This document shows positions 16,272 to 25,711 of a DNA stretch of 64,000 nucleotides, piece after piece. Under the pieces are notes generated by a model that made no database searches, was not told the origin of the DNA, and saw only the letters and a program-made list of their open reading frames with translations. The first letter of the stretch is position 1. Every line of letters starts with the position of its first letter. The position numbers and the translations under genes are program-made. This stretch comes from an uncultured Clostridia bacterium (GTDB lineage Bacteria > Bacillota > Clostridia > Christensenellales > UBA1242): positions 1 to 64,000 of the forward strand of contig CAKVOP010000003.1 of the NCBI GenBank assembly GCA_934793215.1, given 5' to 3'.

Positions 16272-16464
16272 ACCCAATTTTTGACAAAATATAAATTATT
16301 AAATCAATGAATTTGGAAAATTAATTTTTATTCTTACTTAAATTATATAATTCAATTTATATAAATAATTCTTATTTCAAAAGTTAATTAAAGCTAGTGA
16401 TAAAAGGTTATGATACAAAAAATAGGGATAAAAAACTCCCTATTTGCTTTCTCTCAATTAAGAA

Positions 16465-16848
16465 TCACTCTCCAAGTTCTTGCCCATTATCCTCTTCTAC
16501 TTTGCAAAGCCAATCGGGATTAAAGTATCTTGATTGAATTGCAAATTCTGTTGCACTTGTTTTGGCTCTTCCGTTAGCACTTTGATAATACCCCTTTCCC
16601 AAATGGAAGAAAAGATAAATGGAAGGTGCATTGTAGGTACAAATATAATATTTTTCACCACTTCCTTTGTAACTAGAACGAATTAAATCAACATCTCTCT
16701 TATTTTTGAAAAAATGAAGGTATCTCTGCCCCTTTTCATAATAAAAAGTATTGCATGATTTTTGATTAGAAAATTCACGCCCAATTTGTTCAGGTGCTGT
16801 TTCCATAAGTTCTAGTTCTTTCTTTGATACATATCTATACATTTTCAT
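16465..16848 (-). CDS. Hypothetical protein (127 aa), possibly ADP-ribosyltransferase-like
   Basis: Soluble protein starting MKMYRYVSKKELELM. The N-terminal YRYVSKKEL pattern, a central YLHFFKNKRD and a late TEFAIQ recall small ADP-ribosyltransferase-like proteins with an initial Tyr strand and a late Glu. The resemblance is weak and unverified. It stands alone with a consensus promoter (TTGACA, 17 nt, TAAAAT) ending 6 nt before ATG and no Shine-Dalgarno, so the mRNA is probably leaderless. No immunity or antitoxin partner is visible. Function unknown. Confidence 0.65.
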   Translation of the reverse strand: MKMYRYVSKKELELMETAPEQIGREFSNQKSCNTFYYEKGQRYLHFFKNKRDVDLIRSSYKGSGEKYYICTYNAPSIYLFFHLGKGYYQSANGRAKTSATEFAIQSRYFNPDWLCKVEEDNGQELGE

Positions 16849-16883
16849 GGGGATATTTTATCACAACAATTTTCTCTTGTCAA
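16849..16883 (-). promoter_or_regulatory. Consensus promoter of the 127-aa gene, probably leaderless
   Basis: On the minus strand TTGACA (16883-16878), a 17-nt spacer and TAAAAT (16860-16855), then 6 nt (ATCCCC) before ATG 16848. Confidence 0.75.
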
Positions 16884-17031
16884 TATATGTCGAAACTTCT
16901 CACAACATTTAAAGACTCATGTTTTAATTTTTGTGTTTTTATTTAAGAACCAACACCTGATTTAAGATTTAGACGCACACTTAAAGTTATATATAGTAAG
17001 TCGCAAAGCCATTGACTTGCCCCCAAACAAA

Positions 17032-17056
17032 AAAAACGCATATTTTTGCGTCTTTT
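17032..17056 (-). terminator. Terminator after rpmE
   Basis: ACGCA (17036-17040) pairs with TGCGT (17047-17051), followed on the minus strand by eight T. Confidence 0.65.
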
Positions 17057-17071
17057 TTGAAACTTCTTGTT

Positions 17072-17278
17072 TTAGTTTAAGCCGTATTTCTTGTTGAACT
17101 TTTCAACATTACCGCTTGCATCAACAACCTTTTTCTTTCCAGTGAAGAATGGGTGACATTTGTTGCAAATATCAATGCTTAAAGTGTCGCCTTTAACATT
17201 TGACTTTGTTTTAAAAGTGTTTCCACAAGCACAAACTACGGTAACTTCATGATAATCTGGATGAATATCTTTTTGCAT
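17072..17278 (-). CDS. rpmE: 50S ribosomal protein bL31 (zinc-binding form)
   Basis: 68 aa, starting MQKDIHPDYHEVTVVCACGN. The Cys pattern CACG and CNKC marks the zinc-binding (C+) form of bL31. The C terminus has HPFFTGKKKVVDASGNVEKF, typical of the family. Good AGGAGGC ribosome-binding site. It lies 44 bp downstream of rpsR on the same strand and may be read from the rpsF operon. Confidence 0.97.
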   Translation of the reverse strand: MQKDIHPDYHEVTVVCACGNTFKTKSNVKGDTLSIDICNKCHPFFTGKKKVVDASGNVEKFNKKYGLN

Positions 17279-17322
17279 AATTTGCCTCCTATTAAATTTT
17301 TATTTAAAGTCAAAAGTTTGAC

Positions 17323-17583
17323 TTAGTCTCCAACATATGGAAGAAGAGCAACATTTCTTGCTCTTTTGATTGCTGTGCAAAGTTCGCGTTGGTGATAAGC
17401 GCAAACGCCTGTTTGGCGTCTTGGAAGAATTTTGCCTTTTTCAGTAATATATTTTCTGATTTTAGCAACATCTTTGTAATCAATAGTCCTTTCACCTGCT
17501 ACGCAGAAAGCACAAACTTTTTTCTTTGCAGGTTTGCGAAATTTCTTCACAACCTTTTCTTCAGTTTTAACTGCTTCAGCCAT
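17323..17583 (-). CDS. rpsR: 30S ribosomal protein bS18
   Basis: 86 aa. A Lys-rich N terminus precedes the zinc-type CAFC motif, followed by IDYKDVAKIRKYITEKGKIL and the conserved PRRQTGVCAYHQRELCTAIK and RARNVALLPYV. Four Cys suggest the zinc-binding form. Third gene of rpsF-ssb-rpsR, 17 bp after ssb. Confidence 0.97.
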   Translation of the reverse strand: MAEAVKTEEKVVKKFRKPAKKKVCAFCVAGERTIDYKDVAKIRKYITEKGKILPRRQTGVCAYHQRELCTAIKRARNVALLPYVGD

Positions 17584-17600
17584 GGTTAATCTCCTTTTAA

Positions 17601-18011
17601 TTAAAATGGTAAACTATCGTCATCAATAGGTTCAAGTTCTGCGCTTGCATCGTTTGATGATTTAGATGCGGTTTGTAAGTCAGTTCCGTCTGCTGGTTTA
17701 CTGCCAAGGAACTCAACGTCTTCCGCAACGATTTCAGTTGTGTATCTCTTTGTTCCATCTTGTGCTTCATAAGAAGAGTTTTGAATTCTTCCGCTTACTG
17801 CACATTTAGAACCTTTTCTCAAAAACTTATGGCAGTTTTCAGCAAGTCCTCTCCAAACAACAATGTTGAAGAAATCTGCGGTGTTTCCGCCGTCTTGTGA
17901 TGAGAATCTTCTTTGTACTGCAAGAGAAAATCTGCAAACCGAAACGCCACTGTTTGTAGTGGTGATTTCAGGGTCTCTTGCAAGGTTACCAATTAATACA
18001 ACTTTATTCAT
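17601..18011 (-). CDS. ssb: Single-stranded DNA-binding protein
   Basis: 136 aa. The OB fold starts MNKVVLIGNLARDPEITTTN and carries FNIVVWRGLAENCHKFLRKG and AVSGRIQNSSYE. A short disordered linker leads to the acidic tip EPIDDDSLPF, which recruits partner proteins. It lies between rpsF and rpsR, the classical arrangement. Confidence 0.97.
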   Translation of the reverse strand: MNKVVLIGNLARDPEITTTNSGVSVCRFSLAVQRRFSSQDGGNTADFFNIVVWRGLAENCHKFLRKGSKCAVSGRIQNSSYEAQDGTKRYTTEIVAEDVEFLGSKPADGTDLQTASKSSNDASAELEPIDDDSLPF

Positions 18012-18030
18012 AAATACTCCTTAGGTTAGA

Positions 18031-18312
18031 TTATTTTCTAACGAACATTTGGCGAACAATACCTTCAGTAATGTTCATAAGTTTTGCCATCGCGTCAACT
18101 TCTTCTGGATTCATAGTTAAGTTCATAACAACATAAAATCCTTCGTTTTTAAAGTTGATTGGATAAGCAAGTTTTTTCATACCCCACTTGTCAATTCCTT
18201 CGACAGTGCCTTTGTGCTCTTCAACATAAGAAGAAAATTTCTTAATGAGTGCTTCACGAGCGTCTTCTGCAACATCGCTAGAAATGATGTAGATAAGTTC
18301 ATACTTATTCAT
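18031..18312 (-). CDS. rpsF: 30S ribosomal protein bS6
   Basis: 93 aa, normal length for a form without a long tail. It starts MNKYELIYIISSDVAEDARE and carries VEGIDKWGMKKLAYPINFK, the family core, ending in EGIVRQMFVRK. AGGAGG ribosome-binding site. First gene of rpsF-ssb-rpsR, with a perfect promoter about 80 bp upstream. Confidence 0.97.
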   Translation of the reverse strand: MNKYELIYIISSDVAEDAREALIKKFSSYVEEHKGTVEGIDKWGMKKLAYPINFKNEGFYVVMNLTMNPEEVDAMAKLMNITEGIVRQMFVRK

Positions 18313-18389
18313 GCTATACCTCCTTTTGGACTAAAATGGTTTTCCGTTTCCCGCGAAAAACAAGGACAGTAATATACTGCTTGATTATA

Positions 18390-18418
18390 ATTATATATTC
18401 TTTTACGCCCTTTGTCAA
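18390..18418 (-). promoter_or_regulatory. Consensus promoter of rpsF-ssb-rpsR
   Basis: On the minus strand TTGACA (18418-18413), exactly 17 nt and TATAAT (18395-18390). It leaves a 5' UTR of about 70 nt, enough for bS6:bS18 autoregulation as known in other bacteria, though I did not identify that RNA motif. Confidence 0.85.
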
Positions 18419-18526
18419 GAATTTTTTGTGTCAAGGATACTTAAACCCACCATTAAATTTTTATGTTTTATCGTTTAAAAGCCTTGACTTTTCAATAAAA
18501 ATCAAATTTAACCAATGCTCAAAAAA

Positions 18527-21500
18527 TTAATAGACTCCATTGAAATAACTTTCACTTCTCTTTTTAATTAAAGAGCATATGCCAACTATTGCGAGTGCGC
18601 CAACCGCCACGCCTATCAAAATGCCAGAAATAAGAGTCGTTTTTGAATTATCTTGTTTTATAACTGCATTGTCAGTTAAGTTTAGGAATAATCCTCTGTA
18701 TGATGTGGTTGGCTTTGTATAACTTTTATCGAGCAAAATATTTGAAAAATAGTATTTTCCTAGATCAAAATATCCGTTAAATGCATTCTGTTGACCTATT
18801 GGAGAGTAAAACTTTCCTTCAAAATTTATATTATTTGTAACCTTGTAATAAGCATCGCAATACTTTACCCCTCTTTCGTTTGAAAGGTTGAAATTTACGG
18901 CATAAGAAATAAAGCCAAAATCGCTAGCGTTTGTAACAAGATATGGGTTCTCTTTTGTACCTCCGCCTTCTAATGCACTGCTTCGAGACTCTTCATCAGC
19001 CCACAACATTATCTTAAAGCAAATTTTTATGGTAACCTGTCTTTGATTTCGAAAATTCTCCATGAAAGTTTTACTCATAATCAATTTATTTTCTTTCATG
19101 TAACGAGAAAAATCTGTTTTTACATCATTTACCATAAAACAAAAAAGTTTGTAATTATCAAAAGGCGTTAGTTCAAGCGTATAACTCTCACTGAAAGACG
19201 CCTCGAACTGTTTTGTTCCAACGATTTTTTCTTCTGCCACACCTTTTCTAAATAAAACCGCTTTTCCACCAATACTTTGCGAAACAAATTCTCCGTTTTC
19301 TAAAACTCCATTGACAAGCGTTATGTTGACGCTTTCTTGTGGAGCACTGAATGTAGCAGAAAGAGAAAGTCCATTTTCGTCAATAATCAAATCTTTATAT
19401 GCCACTTTATAGAGATAAGTATATCTTTCAACATTTTCACTACTTACCAAACTAACCGTTTTTGAAAATTTTTCAAAGTCCGTTTCAATGCCATAACCAA
19501 CTTTCTTTTGCAATCTAATCATTATTTCGTCACCCACGCATACGCCAGAAGAGAGTTTGTTTGAAGACAATATTTTTTTGACATTGTTTACATAAACTCC
19601 TATGAGGTTGTGATAAAGAGCAATTTCATTCACATCAATGTTTGTAACCACATTTTGTCCTTTGAAAACAGCTCTTAAAGTGAGCGGACTTGTTTGCAAG
19701 CCAAGAGTAAAGTAGTAATTGCCATTTACAAGTTCTGCGTAGTATTTTCTTCCACTTTGAGTATTTTCAAAATATAAAAAGTCATATCCTTCTTCTTTTT
19801 GAGCAACAATTCTTATTGATTTTTCGCTTGAAAAACTATTTCCGTTAAGTTCTTGCCCATCTTGAACCATGTAGGCACTGCCACCTTCTGTTTTTTGGTT
19901 ATTTTGACAAAAAACAGTAAGCGAATAGGTTGGTCTATAAACGGCCGTGACGGTATATGATAGGTCGTTAAAAGAGAAGTTTACCTCTTGACTTGCAAAT
20001 TCCTTAATCTCGGCATTATAAGCAATTATCCACTTTTCAAAAACATATCCATTAACAGAAACAGATGAAAAAGTAAGCGACTTTCCGCTCATGATTTCGG
20101 CGTAAAATTTATTGTTTTCGCCTACCGATCCATAAGCATCGTTAAAACTCTTCTTCGACACAAAATCTGCAATTTGGAATTGGCTAAATTCATTGGTTTT
20201 TAGATTTGAAGGTAGAAAATCAAAATTTATAAGAGCTTTTCTATATTGCCAGAACGCAAACAATGTAAAGGTGTTTGTTTCCGGATTAAAGTTGGCATTT
20301 GCTGTGTATAAATCACCATTAAAAGAATAACCTGACTCACTCCAAATTTTAGAAGCTCTTCCATCAGCAGTTATATATTTTGTGCCTTGTCCTAGTTGCA
20401 TAGTGTAGTAACCAGTAAAATCATAACCAGCTTTCTGTTTAAACGCCAAACCTTTTTGTTGCTCGGTTAAAAGATTTAGGGCTATGCTTTCACCAAAAGT
20501 TATACCATTTTCTATTTCCACACTCTCATTTTCATCTACAAAAAGTTTTAAATTATAGACCTTTGGCAAAACATATATGTAAATTGTTGCATCTTCATTA
20601 ATATTGTAGATATTTATAGTGAAGTTACTTGTAAACCCCGTTTTTGAATGGTTGCTTTGTCTAACTGCCCCAACAATAAAATTTTCATTGTCATTTCGCC
20701 CGCTTGCATATACAATCTTTGCCTTTGGTCTACCATTTTCAGTCTGCAATGCGTAATTGATATTTGTATATCCAGTTACCAAAACCTCCGCACCTGTGAG
20801 AGCATTGAGTGCTATCGCGTATGCATTGTTTATTTGAGAATTTACAAGATTAGATGAGGTGCTTGCTTCAAATTTGCCAGCTTTGGCAATTGTAGTTGTG
20901 TTGTCAAGAACATACTTTATTGAAATAGCATTTGACCTTGCAGTAAAAGTGCAGAGAACGCTTGAAATAGATTGAATCTTTGAAACAGCGTAAACATTTT
21001 TGCCATTGACTTTTTGACTTGTGACTTGTGCATTTTGAGCCGTCAAAGTTGGAATATATCCTTTTTTAGATTCAACCAAAAGATAAACAGTGGCATCGGT
21101 ATGGGTTCTAGTTAAAAAATCATAGCCAATTGCAACGCTTTCATTTTCATAATTATCAAGTTTATTTCCTTTTTCATCACAAAGATAAACTTGACCGCCG
21201 TCACCAGTTGGAGTGCTTGATGCCCCATAAACTTCGACAACCGCTTTCACCGATAAATTAAATTCATCTGGCTCAAAAACAAATTGTACTTTTTGAATTG
21301 ATTTTGCAATTATAAAACTGATTTTCCCGTTTTCGTAGATAACTCCGTAATCATTGACTTCAAAGTTTATGTATTCATCATTTATTTTAAGTCCCTTAAA
21401 ATGATATCCTTTTTTTGCCATTAAAGAAACAATTATTTGTTCATCAAGTTTAAGCAACTTTGAAAGAGATTGGTTTTCTTCTATTGTCAGCAATTTTTCA

Positions 21501-22657
21501 GTCATATTGTCTTCAACATCAATGTAGTTAAATTCAATTTCTCCATAACCTTCGTTTAGAAGATTAATCTCGGTAGCCACCTCTTTAATAGTTGCAACCA
21601 CTGAAAAATCATTGTCATCTTCTTCATGAATCTTGCTTTCAAGAATTTCTTTCAAAGAAGCGTCGACAATCTTTTGTTCGTTTGCATTCGTACTTAATAT
21701 TTGGTCATTAATTTTCCAGTATACAAACCCGTAAGATGCGTCTTTTACGCTTACATTTAAATTTAAGACTTCCCCAAAATTTACTGTTTGACTAATCGGT
21801 TCACTCAATGAAGCAAACGACTCCATTCCTGAAATTATTGAGAGATTAAATGTGTATTGCCTTTGATCTGCTTTCAGTGAAATCTGTTTATCTTCATCAA
21901 TTCTTCCAATCTCAACTATTAAAGTATACACCTTTTCCTCGTCAAGCCATTGAATCGATGACGATAAAATAAGAGACTCTTCAATTCCTGTGATTGAAGG
22001 GTTTTTATATCCATATTTAAGGGTGAAAGCAAGGGCTTTTGATTCCCCAGTTTTAATAATAAAATGTACGTCCGTATCAAGTGAAAAATCTTCGCCGTTA
22101 TCAATCTTTACGCTTTCAAAAACGTCGTTTGTTTTTATTGTTAAGTTATTCTCTCTTTCAGTGGGAGATACGCTTATTTTGGCATTTCCAGTGAAATCAA
22201 ACCAGTTCAAAACAATCGTTCGTTCGTCTTTTAATTCTTGAATTTGAACTTGTCCACTTCCAGTAATAACAGGGGTTGTTTTTTCGTTAAATACATACCC
22301 CTTTTTGCTAACAACAGTAGCCACTGCTTGCTTACCTATTTCAACTGACCACTTTCCACTTTCGCCGACATTAATTTCTTCACCAGTTTCTGTTATTACA
22401 CTTACACTTTCAATATGTTCTCCTCTCTCTATTTCAAGTGAATATGTTGTTATTTCGCTTTGCGAATCATCAGCATTAAAATTTAAATCTAAACTTTTAG
22501 CATCAAAATCGTAATTTTTATCCACACATTTTACCTCTTGTGTAGGACGCACTGTTAAAGAGATATCATTTACATTTTGACTCACTAAAAATACTCCACC
22601 CATCGTAAAGGCAGAGATTGCAACTAAAACAAGACTAGCAAGTTTTTTCTTAAACAT
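18527..22657 (-). CDS. Giant surface protein with InlB-type repeats
   Basis: 1376 aa. An N-terminal signal peptide (MFKKKLASLVLVAISAFTMG) is followed by a long all-beta region and one C-terminal membrane anchor (ILIGVAVGALAIVGICSLI) with a short basic tail, KKRSESYFNGVY. There is no LPXTG motif. The middle contains repeated beta modules with Gly-Tyr-Phe-x-Phe-x-x-Trp patterns (GYVFEKWIIAYNAEI, FTLFAFWQYRKALINF), like InlB B-repeat or Listeria-Bacteroides repeat domains. It is likely exposed at the cell surface and may act in adhesion. AGGAGG ribosome-binding site and own promoter. It ends 215 bp upstream of the start of rpsF. The exact ligand cannot be told. Confidence 0.85.
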   Translation of the reverse strand: MFKKKLASLVLVAISAFTMGGVFLVSQNVNDISLTVRPTQEVKCVDKNYDFDAKSLDLNFNADDSQSEITTYSLEIERGEHIESVSVITETGEEINVGESGKWSVEIGKQAVATVVSKKGYVFNEKTTPVITGSGQVQIQELKDERTIVLNWFDFTGNAKISVSPTERENNLTIKTNDVFESVKIDNGEDFSLDTDVHFIIKTGESKALAFTLKYGYKNPSITGIEESLILSSSIQWLDEEKVYTLIVEIGRIDEDKQISLKADQRQYTFNLSIISGMESFASLSEPISQTVNFGEVLNLNVSVKDASYGFVYWKINDQILSTNANEQKIVDASLKEILESKIHEEDDNDFSVVATIKEVATEINLLNEGYGEIEFNYIDVEDNMTEKLLTIEENQSLSKLLKLDEQIIVSLMAKKGYHFKGLKINDEYINFEVNDYGVIYENGKISFIIAKSIQKVQFVFEPDEFNLSVKAVVEVYGASSTPTGDGGQVYLCDEKGNKLDNYENESVAIGYDFLTRTHTDATVYLLVESKKGYIPTLTAQNAQVTSQKVNGKNVYAVSKIQSISSVLCTFTARSNAISIKYVLDNTTTIAKAGKFEASTSSNLVNSQINNAYAIALNALTGAEVLVTGYTNINYALQTENGRPKAKIVYASGRNDNENFIVGAVRQSNHSKTGFTSNFTINIYNINEDATIYIYVLPKVYNLKLFVDENESVEIENGITFGESIALNLLTEQQKGLAFKQKAGYDFTGYYTMQLGQGTKYITADGRASKIWSESGYSFNGDLYTANANFNPETNTFTLFAFWQYRKALINFDFLPSNLKTNEFSQFQIADFVSKKSFNDAYGSVGENNKFYAEIMSGKSLTFSSVSVNGYVFEKWIIAYNAEIKEFASQEVNFSFNDLSYTVTAVYRPTYSLTVFCQNNQKTEGGSAYMVQDGQELNGNSFSSEKSIRIVAQKEEGYDFLYFENTQSGRKYYAELVNGNYYFTLGLQTSPLTLRAVFKGQNVVTNIDVNEIALYHNLIGVYVNNVKKILSSNKLSSGVCVGDEIMIRLQKKVGYGIETDFEKFSKTVSLVSSENVERYTYLYKVAYKDLIIDENGLSLSATFSAPQESVNITLVNGVLENGEFVSQSIGGKAVLFRKGVAEEKIVGTKQFEASFSESYTLELTPFDNYKLFCFMVNDVKTDFSRYMKENKLIMSKTFMENFRNQRQVTIKICFKIMLWADEESRSSALEGGGTKENPYLVTNASDFGFISYAVNFNLSNERGVKYCDAYYKVTNNINFEGKFYSPIGQQNAFNGYFDLGKYYFSNILLDKSYTKPTTSYRGLFLNLTDNAVIKQDNSKTTLISGILIGVAVGALAIVGICSLIKKRSESYFNGVY

Positions 22658-22710
22658 TGGTACCTCCTACTATAAGAGATTTGGAATTTTAAGGCAATAA
22701 TTTCAACATT

Positions 22711-22739
22711 ATTATACAACATTCATTTTTTTTCACCAA
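22711..22739 (-). promoter_or_regulatory. Promoter of the giant surface protein
   Basis: On the minus strand TTGGTG (22739-22734), a 17-nt spacer and TATAAT (22716-22711). The AT-rich 22740-22930 stretch between this promoter and that of trpS shows no gene. Confidence 0.7.
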
Positions 22740-22930
22740 ACAAATATATATATGTTATTATACATAACTAACCTCACATTATGCTTTCGCATCATTTAAA
22801 ATAAGTTTATCCTTTTGAATTTAATCGTTAAGAAACAAGTCTTTTCATTAGGCAATTTTGATAAATTTTTACAAGATTGACATTTATCCAAACAATATCA
22901 TTTAAAACACTCAATAAAATGCTTAAAACA

Positions 22931-22959
22931 TTGACAAAAGTTAAATAAATCATTAAAAT
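22931..22959 (+). promoter_or_regulatory. trpS promoter
   Basis: TTGACA (22931-22936), a 17-nt spacer and TAAAAT (22954-22959), followed by AGAGG and ATG at 22982. The leader is short, so no T-box fits between promoter and gene. Confidence 0.8.
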
Positions 22960-22981
22960 TAACTCAAAAGAGGATAAAATT

Positions 22982-24049
22982 ATGCAAAATATTATTTTAA
23001 CCGGCGATAGGCCAACAGGGAATCTTCATATAGGACATTATGTGGGTTCACTCCAAAACAGAGTTAAACTTCAAAACGAAGGCAATTTTGATAAATTTTA
23101 TATCATGATTGCCGATACCCAAGCGTTAACTGACAACCATGACAATGTAGATAAAGTTAAAAACAACATTATTCAAGTTGCTATAGACTATATCTCGGCA
23201 GGAATTGATCCCAAAAAAGTCAATATTTTTATCCAATCTCTTGTGCCAGAACTTCCAGAAATTACAACTTATTTTATGAATCTCGTAACGCTTTCAAGAC
23301 TTCAAAGAAATCCAACAATCAAAGAAGAACTTAAGCAACGCGGTTTTGAGAATTCTGTTCCCATTGGTTTTATAAACTATCCTGTTTCACAAGCAGCTGA
23401 TATTTTAGCGTTTGGAACAACAATTGTGCCAGTAGGTGACGACCAACTTCCAATGATTGAACAAACAAGAGAGATAATCTCATCTTTTAACTACACATAT
23501 AAACCTACGGAAGAAATTTTTGCCGAGCCAAAAGCATTTCTTCCAGAAACTAAACTCTGTGCAAGGCTTCCGGGGTTAGATGGAAAAATAAAAATGTCAA
23601 AATCAGCAGGTAATGCAATTTATCTTTGCGATGACTCAAAAACTGTAAAACAAAAAATTATGTCAGCTTACACTGATCCTGATCACATCAAAATCACTGA
23701 CCCTGGAAAAATTGAAGGGAATGTTGTTTTTGCATATCTTGATGCTTTTTGCAAAGATGAGCACTTTGAGAAATATCTTCCAGAGTATAAAAATCTTGAT
23801 GAACTTAAAGAGCATTATCAAAGAGGCGGACTTGGAGATGTAAAAGTTAAAAACTTTCTCTACAATATTATTGAAGAACTTTTAACTCCAATGCGTGAAA
23901 GAAGAGCATACTGTCACGAACACATAAACGAAATTTACGAAATGCTTTTTGAAAACAGTAAGCAAGCATCAGCGGTAGCAAAAGAAACATTGAATAAAAT
24001 GAAAACGGCAATGGGACTTAATTACCAAAAAATATTTTTAAATAAATAG
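22982..24049 (+). CDS. trpS: Tryptophanyl-tRNA synthetase
   Basis: Class I synthetase, 355 aa. The HIGH-type motif appears as GNLHIGHYVGSLQN near the N terminus. AQTREIIS-like and GDDQLPMIEQTREI segments and the KMSKS motif in DGKIKMSKSAGNAI are present. The C-terminal helical region binds the anticodon. It is a single plus-strand gene between two minus-strand genes just left of the origin. Its stop codon lies in the stem of its own terminator. Confidence 0.97.
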   Translation: MQNIILTGDRPTGNLHIGHYVGSLQNRVKLQNEGNFDKFYIMIADTQALTDNHDNVDKVKNNIIQVAIDYISAGIDPKKVNIFIQSLVPELPEITTYFMNLVTLSRLQRNPTIKEELKQRGFENSVPIGFINYPVSQAADILAFGTTIVPVGDDQLPMIEQTREIISSFNYTYKPTEEIFAEPKAFLPETKLCARLPGLDGKIKMSKSAGNAIYLCDDSKTVKQKIMSAYTDPDHIKITDPGKIEGNVVFAYLDAFCKDEHFEKYLPEYKNLDELKEHYQRGGLGDVKVKNFLYNIIEELLTPMRERRAYCHEHINEIYEMLFENSKQASAVAKETLNKMKTAMGLNYQKIFLNK

Positions 24050-24073
24050 CAATTTTGCTATTTATTTTTTTTA
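24044..24073 (+). terminator. trpS terminator overlapping its stop codon
   Basis: AAATAGC (24044-24050) pairs with GCTATTT (24057-24063), followed by ATTTTTTTT. The TAG stop is inside the 5' arm. Confidence 0.75.
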
Positions 24074-24464
24074 TAATTGTATCATTTTAATAATTTTTAA
24101 ATTATTTAGCAAATTTAAGCAGATTTTCAAAATATTTTATATATTTTTAAAATAAATTTTAATAAAATTACATTATTTTCACTATTTTTTTTGTTATTTT
24201 TCAAATTTTTACTTATTTTTAATAAAATATTTTTTATTCCTAAATTTCTGTGAAAAAAATATTTATTATTTAACATAGTGCGTCTATTTTTTATTAAAAT
24301 TTTTAAAAAAGCGTAAAAAATACTAAAAAATAAAATAAAAATCATAAAAAAACATAAAAAAACAGCAAATTTGTATTAAAATGCTGTTTTAATTGAATAA
24401 TTTTATAAAATATTTTACTTATTTTTTTAATTCTTTTTAATTAATATATTAATAATATCACCCA
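24074..24464. other. Extremely AT-rich spacer between trpS and recF
   Basis: About 390 bp composed almost only of A and T, holding no credible gene (a 72-aa frame on the minus strand is AT-driven). A hairpin at 24359-24390, AAAACAGCA / TGCTGTTTT, followed by T on the minus strand, is the likely recF terminator. The composition is like a DNA-unwinding element, but no DnaA box was seen here. Confidence 0.6.
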
Positions 24465-25526
24465 TTAATTTTTAACAATATTAAATATTTTTGCATCACT
24501 TACTTCATCAAAATCGGTGCAAGTAATTATAGTTTGAGTTTTGCTTGTAAAATTTAAAAGTTTTTTTCTTCTCTCTCTATCGAGTTCACTAAACACATCA
24601 TCTAAAAGTAATATTGGGTATTCACCTACACGATTTTTTATAATTTCAAGTTCTGCAAGTTTAAGTGATAGTGCTACTGTTCTTTGTTGACCTTGACTAC
24701 CAAAATTTTTTACTTCAACTCCATTTAGAAAAATATCTAAATCATCTCTATGAACGCCGACAGATGTAAATCCAAGTCTATAATCTTTTTCAAGATTTTT
24801 TTGCAACGCTTTTAACATTTTTTCTTCATAATTATCTTCAAACGAAGAGGCGTATTTTATAACCAGTTCTTCTTTTCCACCTGAAATATAAGAGTGTGCA
24901 AGGAGAGCAAGAGGTGATAATTCATCTATAAACTTTTTTCTTTCGTTTGCAATTTTTCCAGCAAGGTCACAGAGTGCTCTATCCCATATATCAATGGTTT
25001 CCTTTAAAGAAGATATATCTTTGCTTGTTTTTAAAAGTTTGTTTCTGTTTGCGAGCACTTTTTCATAACGACCTATAAGATAAAAATACCTCTTATTTGT
25101 TTGTGATATGTCAATATTCATAAAGCGTCTACGCTCTTCTGGACTTTCTTTTACAAGTTTCAATTCATCTGGCGAAAAAAACACTGCATTTGAAGTGCCC
25201 ATAAGTTCTCCAATTTTTTTTATTGGAATGTCATCAATTTTTATAGTTTTTTTATGATTTTCATTAAAGAATAGTTCAATTTTAGTTTCTCTATACTTTT
25301 TTTGAAATTCTGCCTTTATATACGCAGTAGATTTTCCCCAAGATATAACCTCTTTTTCTTTGGAGGTTTTAAAACTTTTCCCAATGACTGCAAAAAAGAT
25401 TGCTTCAAGAATATTGGTTTTTCCTTGTGCATTTTTACCTAACAATACATTAAATTTGGGGTCAAACTCAAAGTATTTATCTTCGTGTGAGCGATAATCT
25501 TTGAGGGTTAAATTTTTTATAATCAC
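24465..25526 (-). CDS. recF: DNA replication and repair protein RecF
   Basis: SMC-like ATPase that helps RecO and RecR load RecA at gaps. I choose GTG 25526-25524 as the start because the product then begins VIIKNLTLKDYRSHEDKYFE, as RecF proteins do (353 aa); a longer GTG frame at 25583 adds 19 untypical residues. Motifs: Walker A GKNAQGKTNILEA, the ABC signature region FGSQGQQRTVALSLKLAELE, and Walker B PILLLDDVFSELD. No Shine-Dalgarno; TATTAT ends 6 nt before the GTG. Usually recF lies downstream of dnaN; here it is upstream of dnaA and divergent from it. Confidence 0.95.
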   Translation of the reverse strand: MIIKNLTLKDYRSHEDKYFEFDPKFNVLLGKNAQGKTNILEAIFFAVIGKSFKTSKEKEVISWGKSTAYIKAEFQKKYRETKIELFFNENHKKTIKIDDIPIKKIGELMGTSNAVFFSPDELKLVKESPEERRRFMNIDISQTNKRYFYLIGRYEKVLANRNKLLKTSKDISSLKETIDIWDRALCDLAGKIANERKKFIDELSPLALLAHSYISGGKEELVIKYASSFEDNYEEKMLKALQKNLEKDYRLGFTSVGVHRDDLDIFLNGVEVKNFGSQGQQRTVALSLKLAELEIIKNRVGEYPILLLDDVFSELDRERRKKLLNFTSKTQTIITCTDFDEVSDAKIFNIVKN

Positions 25527-25659
25527 ATTATTATAATAACATAATTTAAAGATAATTTCCACTAAAACAGCAAAATTTTGCACTTTTTATGCTTATTTTT
25601 TATAAAAACTGCAAATTCTGGAAGTATTAAATTTTTTAAAATTATTTCGACACTCTTTA

Positions 25660-25688
25660 TTGACTTATCGTTTAGATAAATATATAAT
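25660..25688 (+). promoter_or_regulatory. dnaA promoter
   Basis: TTGACT (25660-25665), a 17-nt spacer and TATAAT (25683-25688), followed by AGAGGTG and ATG 25712. Confidence 0.8.
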
Positions 25689-25711
25689 TATATATATAAT
25701 AGAGGTGAAAA

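Noticed and set aside
24127..24345. 72-aa minus-strand open frame in the trpS-recF spacer
   Set aside because: Composed of Phe, Ile, Lys and Asn from pure AT sequence, with no ribosome-binding site.
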